Shown piece after piece: positions 43,443 through 46,609 of a DNA stretch of 46,609 nucleotides. Within the stretch, counting starts at the first letter, position 1. Each line of letters starts with the position of its first letter. The notes beneath the pieces are model-generated. The model did no database searches, had not been told where the DNA came from, and saw only the letters and a list, made by a program, of their open reading frames with translations. Both the position numbers and the translations under genes were made by a program. Source of the stretch: Clostridium sp. (GTDB taxonomy: Bacteria > Bacillota > Clostridia > Acetivibrionales > Acetivibrionaceae); NCBI GenBank assembly GCA_012798835.1, contig JAAZML010000116.1, positions 1 to 46,609 on the forward strand. Direction: 5' to 3'.

Positions 43443-44384
43443 GTGAATAATAAATTAAACACATGCGATGCAAATAAGGTTTTTTTTATAGTTGTTGTGC
43501 TAAACCTAGTCTATTTTGTTAGCATAAGGGTTTTGGAGCTGTTTAACGCAAACTTCATCTCTACAAATTTTTATTTGATACTGATAATCAACCAATTTTA
43601 TTTTACGCTTTTCCCAGTGCTGTTATACCTTATTAAAAATAAAATAAACATTAAAAAGGAACTTGGATTCAATAGACTGGATGTCTCTTTCAGTATTTTA
43701 ATTATATTGATTTCCATACCTGCCTACATAGGTACATCGTCCTTCAACGCTGTAGTGCTGGGCGTTTTACAATCTATGGGGTATAAGTTTGATAGCGTAC
43801 ACATACCGCCGCAAAACACAGGTGGCTTTATTTTATCTGTTTTGGTGGTTGCAGTTTCGCCCGCTATATGTGAGGAAGTATTACACAGGGGTATCCTTTT
43901 AAGGTCATATGAAAAAGAGGGTTCAACAAGGTCTATCCTAATCTCGGCTTTATTATTTGGGCTATTTCATTTTGATTTTAAGAATCTTTTAGGGCCCATA
44001 TTCTTTGGAGTTTTGATAGGATACTATGTTGTGAGAACAGATTCTATATTTTCGGGTATGCTAGCACATTTTATAAATAATCTGATTGCCATTATAACTC
44101 AATATTTTGCGAGTGATTTTATAGGAATGAATGAGGAAAAAATAATTAATTTAGAGCATATTCTTATCCTCATGATCGTTGGAGTGCTTTGCTTTTTGGT
44201 GATGATAGGTCTTCTTATTTGTTTTCATCGAATGACAAAGCAAAAATGCAGGACGATTCCCCCGAAAATCAATATAATTACCGATACCATATCGACTATG
44301 CGGCACTGGCCTATATTTTCGGTACTGATTCTGTATGTTTTGCACACCGTGGTATTTCTGGCAATATCCATATTGCACAATTAA
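43443..44384 (+). CDS. CPBP-family intramembrane glutamic endopeptidase
   Basis: 313-aa, about 8-TM protein of the CAAX-protease and bacteriocin-processing (Abi/Rce1) family. Catalytic motifs are AICEEVLHRGILLRSY (EExxxR), FGLFHFDFKNLLGP (FxxxH) and LAHFINN (HxxN). It starts at GTG 43443. Its SD (GGGGG) sits in a small CCCC-AAA-GGGG hairpin 43424-43434 right after the folate gene, which may reduce initiation. The substrate is unknown; relatives process bacteriocins or serve in self-immunity. It is not next to any bacteriocin gene here. Confidence 0.88.
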   Translation: MNNKLNTCDANKVFFIVVVLNLVYFVSIRVLELFNANFISTNFYLILIINQFYFTLFPVLLYLIKNKINIKKELGFNRLDVSFSILIILISIPAYIGTSSFNAVVLGVLQSMGYKFDSVHIPPQNTGGFILSVLVVAVSPAICEEVLHRGILLRSYEKEGSTRSILISALLFGLFHFDFKNLLGPIFFGVLIGYYVVRTDSIFSGMLAHFINNLIAIITQYFASDFIGMNEEKIINLEHILILMIVGVLCFLVMIGLLICFHRMTKQKCRTIPPKINIITDTISTMRHWPIFSVLILYVLHTVVFLAISILHN

Positions 44385-44462
44385 TTTAGTCCATATTTAT
44401 TGACTATAATCTTTTATTCAATTTCACCCATATCCATAGATTTTTAATCCATGGATAACTGT

Positions 44463-44482
44463 AAATTTGTCTGGACAATTTT
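44463..44482. promoter_or_regulatory. 20-bp dyad upstream of the recombinase genes
   Basis: AAATTTGTC (44463-44471) and GACAATTTT (44474-44482) are inverted arms with one mismatch around TG. The T-run after the second arm also allows a terminator reading for the CPBP gene. It could equally be a regulator or recombinase binding site. Confidence 0.4.
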
Positions 44483-44542
44483 TAATAAACTTCTTTGATG
44501 CATATTAATTTAGAAAGGATCAATGATGCGGGGTGAAGTCCA

Positions 44543-44659
44543 ATGAAAAACAGGGATTCAAAATCAAGGGTAATATTAATAAAACCCTCACCTGATAGAA
44601 AGGCCAGTGAGGTTTTGATAAAGCTTTTTGCTGTACTTCTGGATAGATGCCAAGAATGA
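44543..44659 (+). CDS. Small ORF (38 aa) coupled to the serine recombinase
   Basis: ATG 44543 behind GGGGTGA encodes 38 residues (MKNRDSKSRVILIKPSPDRK...KLFAVLLDRCQE). Its stop overlaps an in-frame ATG of the recombinase frame (ATGA at 44656-44659). The basic N-terminus and short amphipathic C-terminus match no family I know. The overlap suggests translational coupling. Confidence 0.4.
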   Translation: MKNRDSKSRVILIKPSPDRKASEVLIKLFAVLLDRCQE

Positions 44660-44688
44660 TAGGTGTACTGGGCCCGGGGGTAAATGGT

Positions 44689-46215
44689 ATGAACAATAAA
44701 ATAGGGATATATGTAAGAGAGAGCAGGGACGAGAACGGAGAAAATTATGAGACTATAGAAACTCAAAGGGATCTTCTTATTAAATACATAAAGGATAACA
44801 AACTAGGCAGCATAAAAAGGATATACATCGATGATAATGTTTCAGGGACGGGCTTTGAAAGGGATGGGATAAAAGCACTTAAAAGATCCATATCCGATAA
44901 CGAGATCAACCTTATTGTTATAAAGGATTTATCAAGATTAGGAAGGAACAACGCAAAAACTTTATTGTTTTTAGATTTTTTGGAGGAAAAAGGCGTAAGG
45001 GTTATTACCTACGATGGAAGATACGATAGCAAAAAGGATAATGATATGGTCGGCATTGAGACTTGGTTTAATGAAAGATATTGCAGAGATATTTCAAAAA
45101 AGATTCGGGCCAACCTAAGATTTAAGATAGAAAAAGGAGAGTATATAGGTAATGCACCTTTTGGCTATGAAAAATCTCAACACAAAAAAAACAAGCTGGT
45201 AGTAAATAGGGAACAAGCTGAAAATGTGAAAAAAATATATAATCTTTACAAACAAGGCTATGGCTATAGATATATAGCACAAGTGTTAAACAAAGATGGT
45301 GTAAGATCGCCAACAATGGGAGATTGGAATGCGGTGGGGGTAATGAGAATCCTTGGGAATAGGGTCTATGCAGGGGATACCGTACAAGGGGTGAGCGAAA
45401 AAATTAGTTTTAAAAGTAAAAAGACACGTCGGCTCCCCCAGTCGGACTGGGTAATTACACCAAATACTCATGAACCCATAATCAGCAAGGAGGAATTTTG
45501 GGAGATACAAAAAACAAGAAACCAAAGAAGGAAAAGGTTTGGGGCACACAAGGGAACAATACATGTATTCAGGGGACTTATATATTGCGGAGGGTGCAAA
45601 AGTATTATGTTTGCACGAAAACGGCAAGAAAGACCTATGGGGTATATTTGTAGCAATTATAGCAAGTTGGGAACCGGGGCATGTACAAGTCACCACGTAA
45701 GGGAGAGGGAGCTTTGCGATATAATATCCAGAGATTTGATGAAGCTTTTTGATGATACAGAAATGGTCAATGCGGTATCGGAAAAACTTTTACATGACAG
45801 GCAGATAGAAAGCAAAGAAAGTATTCACAAGCGTCTTAAAAAGCAGGTTGAGATAAAAAAAAGGCAACAGGAAAAACTTTACCTCGATAGATTAGAGGAG
45901 AAAATATCGGAAAGTTTATTTATTAGGATAAATACACAGTTTGAGGAATTATTGCTGTCTTTTAAAAAGGAAATAGCAAAATTAGAAGATGGTAACGATC
46001 AAAGCTGCGATAAGCAGATAATGGTTCATAAATTTAGAGAATACATAAAAAAGAACGGAATCGACAACGAAATTGCCAGGATAACGATAGACAGGGTGAT
46101 TGTATTTGAAAAAGATGATCCATATAATGAATCGGTATGGAAACTGGATTTAGACAATGATGAAAGACAGTGCTTAAAGCAAAATGGGGCGGTGTTTATA
46201 GAGTACAAATTCTAA
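44689..46215 (+). CDS. Large serine recombinase
   Basis: 508 aa from ATG 44689, after GGGGG; upstream in-frame ATGs at 44647 and 44656 would add 14 or 11 residues. The resolvase catalytic domain (~1-140) has YVRES with the nucleophilic Ser12, and the conserved Arg/Asp cluster VIKDLSRLGRNNAKT. The recombinase domain (~155-270) shows GNAPFGYEK and IAQVLNKDGVRSPTMGDWNAVGVMRILGNRVYAG. A zinc ribbon follows (CGGCKSIM...CSNYSKLGTGACTSHHV), then a coiled coil (~375-440). Such enzymes mediate integration/excision or developmental rearrangements such as SpoIVCA. No other mobile-element gene or att repeat is visible nearby. Confidence 0.9.
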   Translation: MNNKIGIYVRESRDENGENYETIETQRDLLIKYIKDNKLGSIKRIYIDDNVSGTGFERDGIKALKRSISDNEINLIVIKDLSRLGRNNAKTLLFLDFLEEKGVRVITYDGRYDSKKDNDMVGIETWFNERYCRDISKKIRANLRFKIEKGEYIGNAPFGYEKSQHKKNKLVVNREQAENVKKIYNLYKQGYGYRYIAQVLNKDGVRSPTMGDWNAVGVMRILGNRVYAGDTVQGVSEKISFKSKKTRRLPQSDWVITPNTHEPIISKEEFWEIQKTRNQRRKRFGAHKGTIHVFRGLIYCGGCKSIMFARKRQERPMGYICSNYSKLGTGACTSHHVRERELCDIISRDLMKLFDDTEMVNAVSEKLLHDRQIESKESIHKRLKKQVEIKKRQQEKLYLDRLEEKISESLFIRINTQFEELLLSFKKEIAKLEDGNDQSCDKQIMVHKFREYIKKNGIDNEIARITIDRVIVFEKDDPYNESVWKLDLDNDERQCLKQNGAVFIEYKF

Positions 46216-46262
46216 TCTAGTACCGGTTTGCCACCGCCACCTAATTTTTAAAAACACATATT

Positions 46263-46609
46263 TTAAGGATTATTTATGAAATGATCCATCAGTTTATGAC
46301 CCTCATCAAAGTACACCCCAGTAGATGCTGCCTGCAACTCATCATATTTTGTAATGCCGGATTTTTGGGGGTGGGATTTTTGGTATAAAAGGTATGGTAC
46401 GGGATCGGATGTGTGGGTTCTTAAAGAAAGCGGTGTTGGGTGATCGGGCAGGATAAGAACCTTGTAGTCATCGTATTTATCAAGACCCTCCAAAATTGGG
46501 CCCACAACTTTTTCATCTATTAATTCTATGGAGCGGACCTTATTTTCAATTTCGTACCTATGTCCACATTCGTCAGGGGCCTCTAGATGGAGATAAACAA
46601 AATCCTGAC
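46263..46609 (-). CDS. 2,3-bisphosphoglycerate-independent phosphoglycerate mutase (archaeal-type), 5' end outside window
   Basis: The C-terminal ~114 residues of a minus-strand gene that runs off the window end. The frame reads QDFVYLHLEAPDECGHRYE (the metal-site PDE.GH motif of ApgM-type mutases) and continues through KVVGPILEGLDKYDDYKVLILPDHPTPLSLRTHTSDPVPYLLYQ. DHPTP and HTSDPVP are further diagnostic blocks of the alkaline-phosphatase-superfamily enzyme. It acts in glycolysis (3-PG to 2-PG). It is convergent with the recombinase gene, with 47 bp between the stops. Confidence 0.88.
   Translation of the reverse strand, partial: QDFVYLHLEAPDECGHRYEIENKVRSIELIDEKVVGPILEGLDKYDDYKVLILPDHPTPLSLRTHTSDPVPYLLYQKSHPQKSGITKYDELQAASTGVYFDEGHKLMDHFINNP

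Noticed and set aside
44385-46262. att direct repeats flanking the serine recombinase
   Set aside because: Only short AT-rich matches (such as AATTTTTAA) are shared by the two flanks, which is expected by chance.
1-46609. CRISPR arrays, insertion sequences, rRNA genes
   Set aside because: No regularly spaced repeats, transposase ORFs or rRNA sequence were seen anywhere in the window.

Overview
The window is a low-GC Firmicutes chromosome segment. It most likely comes from a spore-forming, cellulolytic member of the Clostridia. The evidence is a cellulosomal GH9 cellulase with a type I dockerin, a PdaB-like sporulation deacetylase, the clostridial fused PurL, Bacillota-style PASTA-kinase, CtsR and RqcH biology, and strong G-rich ribosome binding sites. 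The assignment is inference from gene content; no 16S gene is present.

Layout. 1-9.9 kb: the 3' part of a fused purL, then mostly single genes (PrsA/SurA-like foldase, PdaB-like deacetylase, a degenerate Mur-ligase-like protein, a tandem OB-fold SSB-like protein). These are followed by a three-gene apbE / NusG_II / Gx-transporter cassette and a small P-loop protein. 9.9-10.2 kb is non-coding but looks structured. 10.2-23.3 kb is a long co-directional housekeeping run: priA, def, fmt, DUF116, YugP-type protease, rsmB, rlmN, prpC, prkC, rsgA, rpe, thiN. It ends in a bidirectional terminator shared with the convergent GH9 gene. 23.3-30.1 kb is on the minus strand: GH9-CBM3c-dockerin, a class I aminotransferase, RqcH, and a receiver-PP2C phosphatase. 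30.3-33.7 kb holds a DUF503 gene, tRNA-Ala(GGC), rtcB and a cation/proton antiporter. 33.7-38.3 kb is a trpEDCF operon with an elaborate leader. 38.3-42.1 kb is a CtsR-box-controlled dnaJ-like/clpB operon. 42.2-46.6 kb carries a zinc-ribbon membrane protein, 5-formyl-THF cyclo-ligase, a CPBP protease, a large serine recombinase with a small coupled ORF, and the 3' end of a phosphoglycerate mutase.

Most notable: (1) The trpE leader has nine (G/T)AG triplets, nearly all spaced exactly 5 nt apart. This is the hallmark of an 11-mer TRAP (MtrB) site. It comes with a matching antiterminator/terminator pair and an SD-sequestering hairpin, which together form a Bacillus-type dual attenuator in a clostridial-looking genome. 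(2) The glutaminase domain of PurL has lost both its catalytic Cys (Ser instead) and the His of the final HPER-type motif (Tyr instead), so it should be glutaminase-dead. (3) The gap before priA holds a candidate structured RNA. (4) The trp operon lacks trpG, trpB and trpA, and its TrpE has an altered core motif.
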